Positions 1-8,806 of a DNA stretch of 40,954 nucleotides are shown piece by piece. How positions within the stretch are numbered: the stretch's first letter is position 1; the number at the start of each line of letters is the position of its first letter. The position numbers were made by a program, and so were the translations under genes. The notes under the pieces were generated by a model. The model searched no databases, was not told where the DNA came from, and saw nothing but the letters and a program-made list of their open reading frames with translations. The DNA comes from an uncultured Prolixibacteraceae bacterium (GTDB lineage Bacteria > Bacteroidota > Bacteroidia > Bacteroidales > Prolixibacteraceae), in assembly GCA_913063265.1 (NCBI GenBank), contig CAJXZG010000043.1, positions 1 through 40,954 of the forward strand, read 5' to 3'.

Positions 1-2561
1 TTCATTTTTTGGGCTTGTTCATCCAACACCTGTTGAGATAACTCCTCCCAATAAAATCGTAAATCTCTTTCCGTTGGGAACAATCTTAATCCAATAAATT
101 GTCCCGGAGAAAGAAATAAGGATGAATTTGAACCAAGTTCTTTAATGTATTTTTTGATTGATTGATGAGTAAGATAACTGGTTGTAAATACATGTTGAAT
201 TTTGGCATCATAAATTTTGGATGTTTTGTTGTTTTTTGCCAAATGAATATCAATAAAATTTCGATGTTCTTTTCCAAATTTAGAGAAGGGATGAAGCGAT
301 TTTACTACACCGGCACCTTTGGTCCATCTGCTTCCCACTCCTCCGGCAAGCGTAATAATTGCCAGTTCTCCTTTTTTTATTGCTTTTTCACCTGTTTTTA
401 AATTTTCCTTATTTGATGAGCCTTTACCAATTTCGGAAACCTCATTATTTTTAACATCGGTAATTTTAATACCAGTTCTGAGTCTGTTTTGTGCCAATCC
501 AATCTGCCCTGATTTTAGTGCAGATTTTATTGTTTCATGAAACTCCGGATTAAAACCATTATTTTCCAGTAGAAAACTTAAATCCTGACTTTTTTGGCTT
601 TCTGTTTTTGAGTCCGGAATCATTCTTTCAAATAAACCGGAAATAAACAAATTGTATGACCCTTTGGTTTTCTGGGATTTTGATAAAGCCTGAAGTTCGT
701 TTTGCCTGCTATTGCTTAACTTACCGATATCTTTTTTTAAAATTCCGGGCATAAGCAAAGTATAATACTCCATCGGAGGTAAAGCTTTTTCTCCCGATTT
801 CAAACTGGCAAATGTTCCTTTTTCATTTATTTTAAAATCGTAAACCACAGGATTCATGGCAAAAGGAACTGCACTTTCCAAATCTTTTTTTATTTGAAGC
901 ATAGTTTTCGAAAGCCAGTCTTTTGCCTTATTTTTTATTTCAGGAGCAAACATAAATCCCATTCCTCCACCAGACATTCCTCCCATCATCCAGAATCCCC
1001 AAAAATGTTTTCCAAATTCTTTTTTGGTTTTTTCTATAATTCTTTCAGTGTAGGCTGTTGTAGCCCAGGGGATTATATTCTGAATCGGGCCATCAAAGTT
1101 TTGTTGGGTTAATTCACCAAGTTTTTTAATGTTTCCCTTTTTCAATTGTTCAACTATTTTATCAAAAAAGCTTAATGCTTTTTGTCTAGCTTTCCACTCA
1201 TTTTCGGAACGTAACAGATATTTTTCGGTAACCATTTCCAGTATTGGACCAACGTCCTGAGCCATTCCTCCATGAACCATTACCAGAGATTCCTGTAATT
1301 TTTGTTTGGTAATTGCAGAAACATCTTCTTCAGATAATATTTTGTGATTTGGCAATAGTCTTCCTTTGCTTACATTATACTCAGGATCATTGTTTTGAGC
1401 AATGCTTCCTTTTATGGTTTTAATACCGGGCCAAACACCTCCTGAGTCCTGCCAACCTCCACCGGAACCTCCCAGCCATTCTCCAAGAATTGCTTTAGCT
1501 GCTACCAATCTTCTTTCTTCTTCTTTCAATTCTCCTTCAATCCCGGAAGTTTGCCCGGTTGCTCGCAAACAAAGAGAAATAATAGAGGCCAATAAATTTG
1601 TAGATACAGCTAAACGTGATCCTTTAGGAATATTATTAACCTTGCTTATGATTTCAATACCTAAACCCGGGCCAATCATTTTTTCAAACAAAACGCTTAC
1701 AGGCAGATCAACCCCTTCCATTGCAGGAGGAACTATGCCCGAAGCAATTAAAGCAGCTTTGAGAAGACCAAGATAATCTTTTGCAAAATCAAAAATTTCC
1801 GGAATTCTTTGAATGTCGGCTGATGCTTCTAAATCAGTACTAACCAGTCTTAATACAGGTTCGTCGATAATCCTGAAATAGGTTTCAATAGGTGGAACCG
1901 GTTTGTTTTTTGTATTTGAAATACAAAGGTCTACAGAAATATTTAAAACCTGCGCACCTTCAGGATAATCCATCCCCAGAAAGAAAATATCACTCCAGCA
2001 ACTGTGTGTTAAGTCCATTCTAACCGGTGTCTCCTCTTTTAATAAAGGAAATAAACCGGACTTATCTTTTTGAATTAATTCTTTTCTGATTTTTAATGGA
2101 TGATCTTCGGGGTGACTGATACGAAACATCCAATTATTTCCAGGTGTAGTACGAACACTTCTTTTTACCTGGTCAGCCAGTGTTTGAAATCCAAGTTTAT
2201 AATAAGCATTTGACAAAGCACTGGATAATCCTTCATTAATGCCATTTTGGGATTGAATTTCAAGTAAAATTTTTATTGCTTCTTCAAATCTTCGATTAAG
2301 TATATGATCGTGAGCAGCAAAAGGTGTAATTGCAGTGCTGCTTATTTTTGCACTTTCCGGAATATAGAATCTGTGTATGGCATACAAAAAGAATAATGCA
2401 CGTACTTTATGGTATAAGTTAGAACTTGAGTTTCTGAACTTTTCAAGATGGGCACACTCTTCTAATAATTCCTTTTCAGATTTTCCTTTCAATAGGGATT
2501 CCAAAGATTGATTCCGTTTTTCGGGAATGTCGGAAATAATTATATCAATAAGATTACTCAT
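1..2561 (-). CDS. GHMP kinase / UDPGP-type sugar-1-P uridylyltransferase fusion (C-terminus cut by window edge)
   Basis: The minus-strand frame is open from an ATG at 2561 to base 1 (853 codons) with no stop, so the 3' end lies outside the window. Around residues 310-335 there is a GHMP-kinase ATP-loop region (KGSRLAVSTNLLAS), and around 360-376 the GGSGGGWQDSGG motif typical of fucokinase-type GHMP kinases. From about residue 734 the segment LAGGVGSRWTKGAGVVKSL resembles the nucleotide-binding loop of eukaryote-type UDP-sugar pyrophosphorylases. The inferred role is to phosphorylate a free sugar and then uridylylate it in one polypeptide, in the cytosol. The order (kinase first) is opposite to Bacteroides Fkp. 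The start overlaps the stop of the upstream nucleotidyltransferase gene (TAATG), implying translational coupling. The exact sugar cannot be read from the sequence. Confidence 0.75.
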   Translation of the reverse strand, partial: MSNLIDIIISDIPEKRNQSLESLLKGKSEKELLEECAHLEKFRNSSSNLYHKVRALFFLYAIHRFYIPESAKISSTAITPFAAHDHILNRRFEEAIKILLEIQSQNGINEGLSSALSNAYYKLGFQTLADQVKRSVRTTPGNNWMFRISHPEDHPLKIRKELIQKDKSGLFPLLKEETPVRMDLTHSCWSDIFFLGMDYPEGAQVLNISVDLCISNTKNKPVPPIETYFRIIDEPVLRLVSTDLEASADIQRIPEIFDFAKDYLGLLKAALIASGIVPPAMEGVDLPVSVLFEKMIGPGLGIEIISKVNNIPKGSRLAVSTNLLASIISLCLRATGQTSGIEGELKEEERRLVAAKAILGEWLGGSGGGWQDSGGVWPGIKTIKGSIAQNNDPEYNVSKGRLLPNHKILSEEDVSAITKQKLQESLVMVHGGMAQDVGPILEMVTEKYLLRSENEWKARQKALSFFDKIVEQLKKGNIKKLGELTQQNFDGPIQNIIPWATTAYTERIIEKTKKEFGKHFWGFWMMGGMSGGGMGFMFAPEIKNKAKDWLSKTMLQIKKDLESAVPFAMNPVVYDFKINEKGTFASLKSGEKALPPMEYYTLLMPGILKKDIGKLSNSRQNELQALSKSQKTKGSYNLFISGLFERMIPDSKTESQKSQDLSFLLENNGFNPEFHETIKSALKSGQIGLAQNRLRTGIKITDVKNNEVSEIGKGSSNKENLKTGEKAIKKGELAIITLAGGVGSRWTKGAGVVKSLHPFSKFGKEHRNFIDIHLAKNNKTSKIYDAKIQHVFTTSYLTHQSIKKYIKELGSNSSLFLSPGQFIGLRLFPTERDLRFYWEELSQQVLDEQAQKM

Positions 2562-3424
2562 TAGCAACAACCTTTATTATTGATATCTTTTTCAACAAAA
2601 AATTGTAATAATTCAGTTAAAAGGTAATCCCGGTCTTTTCCTGAAAGAGATAATGCCAACTGAGCTTTTAAGAGACCGTAATCCTGTCCGATATCATAAC
2701 GCAAATCTGTTTTTTCGAGAGCAAGATATTTACTGTTTTGCGAAAGTCTGTCCAACGACTCGCTTAATCCAAGTTTAATCTCAGGGAACTCATTATTTTC
2801 CGTTTTTAACAATTCCAGAAGAAGGGGTGTAAACACATGCATTCCATAGAAACACAGATAATAACCGGCGCGAAGACCAGGAACCATAAGGTTTTGTTCT
2901 GCATAGGTAGGTGTAGGTTTTTCATGAACTTTTTTTATTTGAAAAAGATTTGACTCCCCCTGAATTCTTTCCGCTTTAACAGTACCATAGTTTCCAATAT
3001 TATTTTCCCTGGTTGATTGAACAGTTGAAACAGAACATTTCTGTTTTTCGGCTATTTCTACTAGTTGTTTGGCTATGTTTTGTCCTGTCCGGTTTACATA
3101 CAAATGATCGCCAACAAGATGTAAAAAAGGTTCACTATTTAAAAAGGATTCTGCACTTAAAATTGCCTGACCGTAACCGGGCTTTTTATTTTGATGAATA
3201 AATTTTATTGACGAATAAAGTGAAGAATCCAATACTTGCTTAAAACTTTTTTCATCATCAGGTTGAATTACAATCCCAATGTCATTAATACCGGCAGTCA
3301 CTATTTCGTTGATAAGAATTTCAAGAACTGTTTTTTGCTTCCGGTCCCTGTCAATTAAGGTTTGTAATGGAAGTTTTCGTTGGTCAGGACCCGCAGCAGT
3401 TATTAGGGCTTTGGTGATTTTCAT
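2561..3424 (-). CDS. GalU-like sugar-1-phosphate nucleotidyltransferase, divergent active-site loop
   Basis: A 287-residue protein with the NTP_transferase fold signature. The N-terminal loop is AAGPDQRKLPLQ, the metal-site segment is LHLVGDHLYV (about residues 101-110), an IEKP-like HEKP lies near 167, and the C-terminal LRYDIGQDYGLLKA matches the YDIGN..G..KA motif of bacterial UTP-glucose-1-phosphate uridylyltransferases. Length fits GalU (about 290). It departs from GalU at the loop: GalU has AAGxGTRFLPATK, while here GT is replaced by DQ and PATK is missing, so substrate or activity may differ. A canonical GalU is encoded at 22731. It overlaps the fused kinase/pyrophosphorylase gene by one base (TAATG), so the two are probably made together. 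Family is fairly sure; substrate is unknown. Confidence 0.75.
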   Translation of the reverse strand: MKITKALITAAGPDQRKLPLQTLIDRDRKQKTVLEILINEIVTAGINDIGIVIQPDDEKSFKQVLDSSLYSSIKFIHQNKKPGYGQAILSAESFLNSEPFLHLVGDHLYVNRTGQNIAKQLVEIAEKQKCSVSTVQSTRENNIGNYGTVKAERIQGESNLFQIKKVHEKPTPTYAEQNLMVPGLRAGYYLCFYGMHVFTPLLLELLKTENNEFPEIKLGLSESLDRLSQNSKYLALEKTDLRYDIGQDYGLLKAQLALSLSGKDRDYLLTELLQFFVEKDINNKGCC

Positions 3425-3451
3425 ATTATTGTAGGTTGAAATTTATGTATG

Positions 3452-4549
3452 TTAATTGAAATATTCCTTAAGTCCCCGAGATAATCGTTTTTGCCACCAC
3501 TCTTTATCAATTATCCGTACATAAATATTCTTCAAAGTGGATTTGTCAACAAAGGCTTTCAGAAACCTGTCGTTTATCAAATAAATTAATTTGTAAGCAT
3601 TTATAAGCATAAAATGAATTCGGGGATGGTTTAAATACCAATTTTGTTTTATTAAAAAGTTTTTACCTTTTTTTGAGTAACCAAGGGTGCTAATTTTAAG
3701 ATTTATTAATTCAGAAATAAAATCAAAATATATTGTTGCTTTTTTTTGTTCTTTAATTTCACTTAAAACATCATTAATATTTACTCTTTTTAAAAGTAAA
3801 TAAGAATCGTACAGATCTCTCAGGGGAACTAATTTTATCGCGTGACCTTTATTTGTGAGTTGGCCGTGAATAAAGTTGTGAATTATTTTGTGCTTATCTG
3901 AGGGTACAAAACAATTTGTTTTTGAAGAAATTTGTTTTTTTTTTCTAAAAATACTTTTTGACGAAAATTCTTTAGCATATTTCGGTATAACAGGCAATCG
4001 GTGAAGCTCAATATCAGCAGGTACATCGTCACGATACATACGCGGATAATCCTTTAGAGTATCTATACCATCATAAATTTTTAATTCGTTTTTATAACCC
4101 AATTTGAACAGCAACTCTGCAGAAACCAAAAAATCTTCATCTTTCACTAAAATATCAATATCACCCATCATCCGGTCTGCAATATTACAATAAAGGTTAT
4201 CCATTAAATTAGCAGCTCCTTTCAGGTAAACTGGCTTAATTTTAGCTTTATGAAACATCTGATTTATTTCTTCGATTTGCTGTAGAATTTTTTTATTGCG
4301 TTTGATGTTTAATGTATAAATTTTATTTAAATGGTCATTTAAATCTTTTGCTAATTGATCTGTTAATCCGATTTCTTTCAACCGTCGGTAAATTGCCGGT
4401 AAAACCAAATGGTTACTATTTAAATGAATAAACCGGAGTAAATTTTTCTCATTCCGGATTATTATGGTTCTGACCTCTTCTTCTATTTCTGAAAGGTCAT
4501 CACTAATTAAGGTTTTAAATGAAATAAAATAAAGTTCAGAATTTTTCAA
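3452..4549 (-). CDS. NTP_transf_5 family nucleotidyltransferase-like protein
   Basis: A 365-residue protein with the signature of the uncharacterised nucleotidyltransferase family (Pfam NTP_transf_5): YLKGAANL near residues 108-115, RMMGDIDILV at 126-135 with the GDID acidic pair, ELHRLP further on, and a HNFIHGQL...LRDLYD segment towards the C-terminus. The family is often found within capsule and O-antigen clusters, but its reaction is not established. It lies 27 bp downstream of nothing but its own operon partner: the GalU-like gene follows after 27 bp in the same direction. No membrane segment is evident, so it is probably cytosolic. Fold assignment is good; role in polysaccharide assembly is inferred only from context. 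Confidence 0.72.
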   Translation of the reverse strand: MKNSELYFISFKTLISDDLSEIEEEVRTIIIRNEKNLLRFIHLNSNHLVLPAIYRRLKEIGLTDQLAKDLNDHLNKIYTLNIKRNKKILQQIEEINQMFHKAKIKPVYLKGAANLMDNLYCNIADRMMGDIDILVKDEDFLVSAELLFKLGYKNELKIYDGIDTLKDYPRMYRDDVPADIELHRLPVIPKYAKEFSSKSIFRKKKQISSKTNCFVPSDKHKIIHNFIHGQLTNKGHAIKLVPLRDLYDSYLLLKRVNINDVLSEIKEQKKATIYFDFISELINLKISTLGYSKKGKNFLIKQNWYLNHPRIHFMLINAYKLIYLINDRFLKAFVDKSTLKNIYVRIIDKEWWQKRLSRGLKEYFN

Positions 4550-4665
4550 TGTTAAATGAATTATGATGATAATAAGATTATCCTTTAAATTTTCTTAAAG
4601 TGATTTAATGATGGAGAAATAAAATTTGCTGAATGATTAAATAAAATATTGAAAAACCGGGATGC

Positions 4666-5415
4666 TTAATAATCAGATCTATTATACAACTGAGGTAATT
4701 TACGCAGATTTTTAGCTACCAGTACCGCTTGTGGGAAATGAAATCCATTTTTTCTGAGCGCCCTTATGTCTTCCTTTGATTTTGTAATTAACTGTTTGAA
4801 ATTTCCTGTACTAGCTCCGCCAATCCTCATTTTTGTAATAACCTTAGGCAAATATGTGAGTTTGATTTCTTTATCCAACATTACACGTAACATAAAATCG
4901 TAATCTCCAGCTATTTTAAATGAAGTATCAAATAATCCATGTTTTTGATATACTTCTTTTTTTAGAAATAGTGTTGGGTGAGGTGGCGCCCATCCATACT
5001 TTATATTTTTATAATAAAAAGGAGAACTATGCCAGGCTCTTGTGATTTTATCTTCCCGATTTACAAAAACCAGATTTCCGTATACTCCATCAGCATTAGA
5101 AGTTTGAAACAATTTAACAATATCATTTATGATATTTGTTGAATAAAATTGGTCATCGGAATGAAGAAATCCGATAATGTCACCATTGGCAATATTAATG
5201 CCTTTATTTAAGGCATCATAAATGCCGTTGTCGGGTTCTGAAATGTAATTTGTTACAGTTGGATAAGTTTTAATGATATCTAATGTTTTATCAGTAGAAG
5301 CTCCGTCAATAAATATGTGCTCAATGAATTTGTAAGTTTGATTGGCCGCCGACTGAAGGCATGAACTAATGTTAATTTTGCTATTATAGGTAGCAGTTAT
5401 AATGGAGATTTTCAT
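4666..5415 (-). CDS. Glycosyltransferase family 2
   Basis: A 249-residue GT-A enzyme. The start MKISIITATYNS is the classic GT2 N-terminal strand; FIDGASTDKT (about residues 36-45) is the nucleotide-binding segment; SEPDNGIYDALNKGI (59-73) and the acidic FLHSDDQF (83-90, DxD-like SDD) are typical of WcaA-like transferases. A GDYDFMLRV motif near 170 supplies the probable catalytic ED-equivalent region. It should transfer one sugar from a nucleotide donor onto the undecaprenyl-linked repeat unit at the cytoplasmic face of the inner membrane. It is followed by a 116-bp gap to the NTP_transf_5 gene, in which only a weak CTTTAA/TTAAAG inverted repeat is seen. Linkage and donor unknown. Confidence 0.88.
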   Translation of the reverse strand: MKISIITATYNSKINISSCLQSAANQTYKFIEHIFIDGASTDKTLDIIKTYPTVTNYISEPDNGIYDALNKGINIANGDIIGFLHSDDQFYSTNIINDIVKLFQTSNADGVYGNLVFVNREDKITRAWHSSPFYYKNIKYGWAPPHPTLFLKKEVYQKHGLFDTSFKIAGDYDFMLRVMLDKEIKLTYLPKVITKMRIGGASTGNFKQLITKSKEDIRALRKNGFHFPQAVLVAKNLRKLPQLYNRSDY

Positions 5416-5435
5416 TATTTTGTTTTAAAAAATCA

Positions 5436-6074
5436 CTAAATGGAGAGTTTTTTTTGTAATTCCTCAGTATTGAGGTTTTCATTATTAAACAATTCAAGAT
5501 TCTCTCTGAGTAATTGCTCCGGTAGATTCCACCATTGAATAGATAGCAGGTTATTTATTAACGATTTTTTGAAACGATATTTAACAATTCTAGCCGGAAC
5601 ACCTGCAACTACGGCATATGGTGGAACGTCTTTAGTTACAATTGAGCCAGCTGCAATAACAGCACCATTACTAATTTTTATTCCTCCTATCAATAATGCA
5701 CGACTTCCTATCCAGACGTCATTTTCTATTATCACTTTTTTATATGGATAATGAGTTGTGTGATTATTCCATGTACTACCTGTTGCATTAATCTTTTCCA
5801 AAAAAATTGGAGATGTTGATAGTTTTTTTAAATCATGGTGTGCAAGCCCGATCTTGGAGTAATGTCCGATTGAACAGAAATTTCCAATTTCAGCAAAAAC
5901 AGACTCACTACCTTTGGTTAAATAAGTATACCTTCCAATTTTTGAATTAAATACTTTTGCTCCCCTGTGTATTTTTGCCTTGTTTGAAACATACGAAACA
6001 TTATCGATTAGTGAAAAGATTGAAACCGCCGGATTTATAATGTTTTTTAACCAACCCAGAATATATTTGTACAT
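5436..6074 (-). CDS. CatB/XAT-type hexapeptide-repeat O-acyltransferase
   Basis: A 212-residue left-handed beta-helix acyltransferase. The imperfect hexapeptides run from about residue 30 (KIHRGAKVFNSKIGRYTYL) to 155, with the late repeats IENDVWIGSRALLIGGIKISNGAVIAAGSIVTKDV and the cap AVVAGVPARIVKYRF. The HHDL segment near residue 79 carries the histidine typical of the xenobiotic/CatB acetyltransferase branch, and STSPIF follows as in that branch. The C-terminal helix (IQWWNLPEQLL) is also family-typical. It probably acetylates a sugar of the repeat unit using acetyl-CoA. It sits 20 bp upstream of the GT2 gene in the same direction. Acceptor sugar cannot be inferred. Confidence 0.85.
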   Translation of the reverse strand: MYKYILGWLKNIINPAVSIFSLIDNVSYVSNKAKIHRGAKVFNSKIGRYTYLTKGSESVFAEIGNFCSIGHYSKIGLAHHDLKKLSTSPIFLEKINATGSTWNNHTTHYPYKKVIIENDVWIGSRALLIGGIKISNGAVIAAGSIVTKDVPPYAVVAGVPARIVKYRFKKSLINNLLSIQWWNLPEQLLRENLELFNNENLNTEELQKKLSI

Positions 6075-6101
6075 TTTAAAATAATATTAGTATGTTAAAA
6101 A

Positions 6102-7160
6102 TTAATCTTTTACAAACTCTATAGCATCCAGTAATCCCTTTGCCATATCAACTGGTTTTGTTCTGTTGTTATAATAATTTTTTGCATTTTCTCCCATTTT
6201 TATGTACTTATCTCTATCATTTGAGATGTCTATAATCACTTTTTTAATTTCCGATAATTTATTCAGTAAAATCCCATTAAACCCATCCAGAATATTTAAT
6301 CTTTCTCCTCCTGTAATTGAATCATTCATTGTTATAAAAGGAACACCATACCCAAAGCTTTCCAATACTGATAATCCTGCTTGAGTCGGAGAAATACAGG
6401 CAACAGCTTTTTTAAAATACAAAGATTTTTCTTCTATATCGTAAATTGGACCTACCAAGAATATTTTTTTACTGAAATCATTTTCTATAATCCATGTTTT
6501 AACCTTTTCTAGTTCTGTACCTCCACCAACTATATTTAATGGTAAAATATCATGATTAATTTCAAACGCTGATTTATAGTTTTCCAAAAGTGTTAATATT
6601 CCTTTTTGTGAATATAACGACCCTATAAATAACAAACTGTCTTTTTTAATCTTATTATTTAATTTATTATTATATACTTCTACCGTATTAATAGCCACAA
6701 ATAGTTTTTCTGAATCAAAACCCCTGTTTTTATATTTGTTTATAGGATAATCTGTATAAAATATCAAAGCATCTGCCCGTTTGTAAAAGAAGTCCCTTAC
6801 AGTATCCCATTTTGTAACAGTATCAAATTTTTTATTATAAGAAGCTGAAACTCCCGGAGACCATAATATAACTTTATATCTTCTTTTTTTTCTGAAAGCT
6901 AATGTGCTCAGACTGAGCCAACCTATATCACCGTAAGCTATAACAATATTAAAATTATTGCATAATTTATGAATATTATTCTTGTGAATAACAAAGCGGC
7001 CAAATTTGTAAATTGGTAAGAAATGTGTATTAAAATTCAAATCGTTTTTTGATTCTACTCCAATAGAATATGCAACTGTTAATTCAACCTTTTCCGCAAT
7101 TATTTTAAATATTGGTATTCTGTAATGAAATAATTGATTATAGAGAATAAGAACTTTCAT
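6102..7160 (-). CDS. Glycosyltransferase family 4 (GT-B fold)
   Basis: A 352-residue protein starting MKVLILYNQLFHYRIPIF, a typical GT4 N-terminal Rossmann strand with the acceptor-side HYRIP motif. The C-terminal donor domain contains LLFIGSLYSQKGILTLLENY (about residues 176-195), a NIVGGGTELEKVK segment, and CISPTQAGLSVLESFGYGVPFITMND (about 255-280), which includes the E..GYG.P nucleotide-sugar binding motif. It is a retaining-type transferase acting on the lipid-linked repeat unit. It lies 27 bp upstream of the hexapeptide acyltransferase. A roughly 295-bp stretch without a gene separates it from the upstream polymerase gene. Confidence 0.87.
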   Translation of the reverse strand: MKVLILYNQLFHYRIPIFKIIAEKVELTVAYSIGVESKNDLNFNTHFLPIYKFGRFVIHKNNIHKLCNNFNIVIAYGDIGWLSLSTLAFRKKRRYKVILWSPGVSASYNKKFDTVTKWDTVRDFFYKRADALIFYTDYPINKYKNRGFDSEKLFVAINTVEVYNNKLNNKIKKDSLLFIGSLYSQKGILTLLENYKSAFEINHDILPLNIVGGGTELEKVKTWIIENDFSKKIFLVGPIYDIEEKSLYFKKAVACISPTQAGLSVLESFGYGVPFITMNDSITGGERLNILDGFNGILLNKLSEIKKVIIDISNDRDKYIKMGENAKNYYNNRTKPVDMAKGLLDAIEFVKD

Positions 7161-7455
7161 TTATTATTAGTTGTAGTTAGATTGTGGCAAGAGACTTTTT
7201 CAACACCTAAAATATTCTATAAAGAGTAAAATTTTTTCAAAATAAAAGCATCAGTTTGATCACTTGAACGTTTTTAACATTCTTCTTAAAAGAAGGAATT
7301 AAATTAATAATTTAAAATTTTATGGTTTGACCAAATAAAAACCAAAACATATCTTTAGATAACATATCGAATTTTAATATATCCATATTAAATAAAGCAT
7401 TTATACCTTTCAATTAATATTTCATTTTTAATAATAGTTATTCAGAAAACCGACC
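7161..7455. other. Intergenic gap inside the polysaccharide cluster
   Basis: This 295-bp AT-rich stretch lies between the polymerase gene (upstream on the minus strand) and the GT4 gene. I see no ORF of useful length, no clear TAnnTTTG box on the minus strand and no strong hairpin. It is unusually long for this tightly packed operon and may mark an old insertion or gene loss, but no remnant can be recognised. Confidence 0.5.
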
Positions 7456-8736
7456 CTAAATTACATCGTCGGAATTTGTTGGTTCTGTTTCTTGTAGTGT
7501 TAGACGTAATTTTGGAACAGTACTAACTAGTGCTATTGATATCCAAAAACCAGTATTAAAATATAAACTACCGGATGTAATTCCTGCTATTATGTTAGGA
7601 ATAAGAATATAAGGAATGGCCTCCTTTTGCTGTTTTAGCATATTTCTCAAAGCTAACAATAGGCCAGTAAAAAATGGGATTGCCCCCACTAATCCTACTG
7701 ATTGTAGTACTTCAAGGTATATGTTGTGAGGGTAAAAACCATCATAGTCGTTGATTATTTTATCTCCTAATATTGGGTGATTTAAAAATTGATTCCAGGC
7801 TGCAGCCCACTCAAAATCACGTGCTTCTTTTACTTCGAATGTTGAGTTGCGGTTAGCAAGAAAATCAGTAATCCGTCGAAAAGCTTCAAAATTTTCATTC
7901 CAGTCTATTTTCCCTACAATTAAGATAGCTACGATAATACCTATTATATAATAATATACAGACTTTCGTTTTATTCTTAATGAATTAGGGCGAAATGCAT
8001 AAAGTAAAAATAGTAAACCCAAGATAGTGCCAATCATCGGGCCGCGTGAAGCGCCCATTACCAAGTTCAAAATACCTAAAAGCAAAGCTGCATATTTTAT
8101 AAATTCAGGTACATTAAGGCTATTCCTTTTTATCAAAAATGCTGAAATCAATATTAAAATTTCACCAAATAAAGAAATTGTAATTGTATTAATTACTAGC
8201 GCTGTATCATCGCTACCGACTATTGATGCCCTTAAAAGGAAAATTGCCAGATTAAATCCGTTATTCTGAATAATTGTTATAGCTGTTATCAAGATATTGG
8301 ATAGTAAAGCTGTATAGAAAAAATTTCGAATCAAAAAATTAGTACATATATGTTTTGAACCTAATGTAATTGCAATGAATGGTAGAAAACAATTCCCGAT
8401 TGCAAATGACAAAATAGCAATTGAACCATAATCGCCAACAGTTACATTATCAATTATTACGTCATTTACCAGTCGAATTATGTAAATAATCCAGAATATC
8501 AAAAAAAAATGATTGGCCAGACTAATGCGCTGGACAAATAAAAACTTGTTTTTGAAGAAAAAAAGTAGTACAATTAAAACAATTAAAATCCGATAAACTA
8601 TATTTATTGGTGTTGAGGATGAATTCACAACAATTGAAAATGATGCAAAAACAGGATATGCAACAAGCACTAAAACTGCCATCCAGCTTAATAGTTGATT
8701 ATTTGTAATTTTAATAGTGGTCGGGAAATAGGCCAT
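7456..8736 (-). CDS. O-antigen polymerase/ligase family (Wzy/WaaL-type) membrane protein
   Basis: A 426-residue integral membrane protein with about ten to twelve hydrophobic segments. The Wzy_C (O-antigen ligase) domain is shown by the conserved GASRGPMIG segment (about residues 229-237), then a large loop containing WAAAWNQFLNHPILGDK (310-326) and FYPHNIYLEVLQSVGLVGAIPF (about 333-354), the PHN..LE..Q..G..G signature of the family. In a Wzx/Wzy cluster with a flippase, chain-length regulator and export protein, polymerisation of repeat units on the periplasmic face is the likeliest job; O-antigen ligation is the alternative. It is the only polymerase candidate in the window. Upstream gene starts 70 bp away. 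Confidence 0.82.
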   Translation of the reverse strand: MAYFPTTIKITNNQLLSWMAVLVLVAYPVFASFSIVVNSSSTPINIVYRILIVLIVLLFFFKNKFLFVQRISLANHFFLIFWIIYIIRLVNDVIIDNVTVGDYGSIAILSFAIGNCFLPFIAITLGSKHICTNFLIRNFFYTALLSNILITAITIIQNNGFNLAIFLLRASIVGSDDTALVINTITISLFGEILILISAFLIKRNSLNVPEFIKYAALLLGILNLVMGASRGPMIGTILGLLFLLYAFRPNSLRIKRKSVYYYIIGIIVAILIVGKIDWNENFEAFRRITDFLANRNSTFEVKEARDFEWAAAWNQFLNHPILGDKIINDYDGFYPHNIYLEVLQSVGLVGAIPFFTGLLLALRNMLKQQKEAIPYILIPNIIAGITSGSLYFNTGFWISIALVSTVPKLRLTLQETEPTNSDDVI

Positions 8737-8806
8737 TTTAATTTACATTTATTTTTCTACATGCGATTTGTTTATAATCATACAAAGAGCTTTATAATAA
8801 AACAGT

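Noticed and set aside
1402..1776. 124-residue plus-strand ORF
   Set aside because: It is antisense to the kinase/UDPGP fusion gene, which has recognisable motifs across the same bases.
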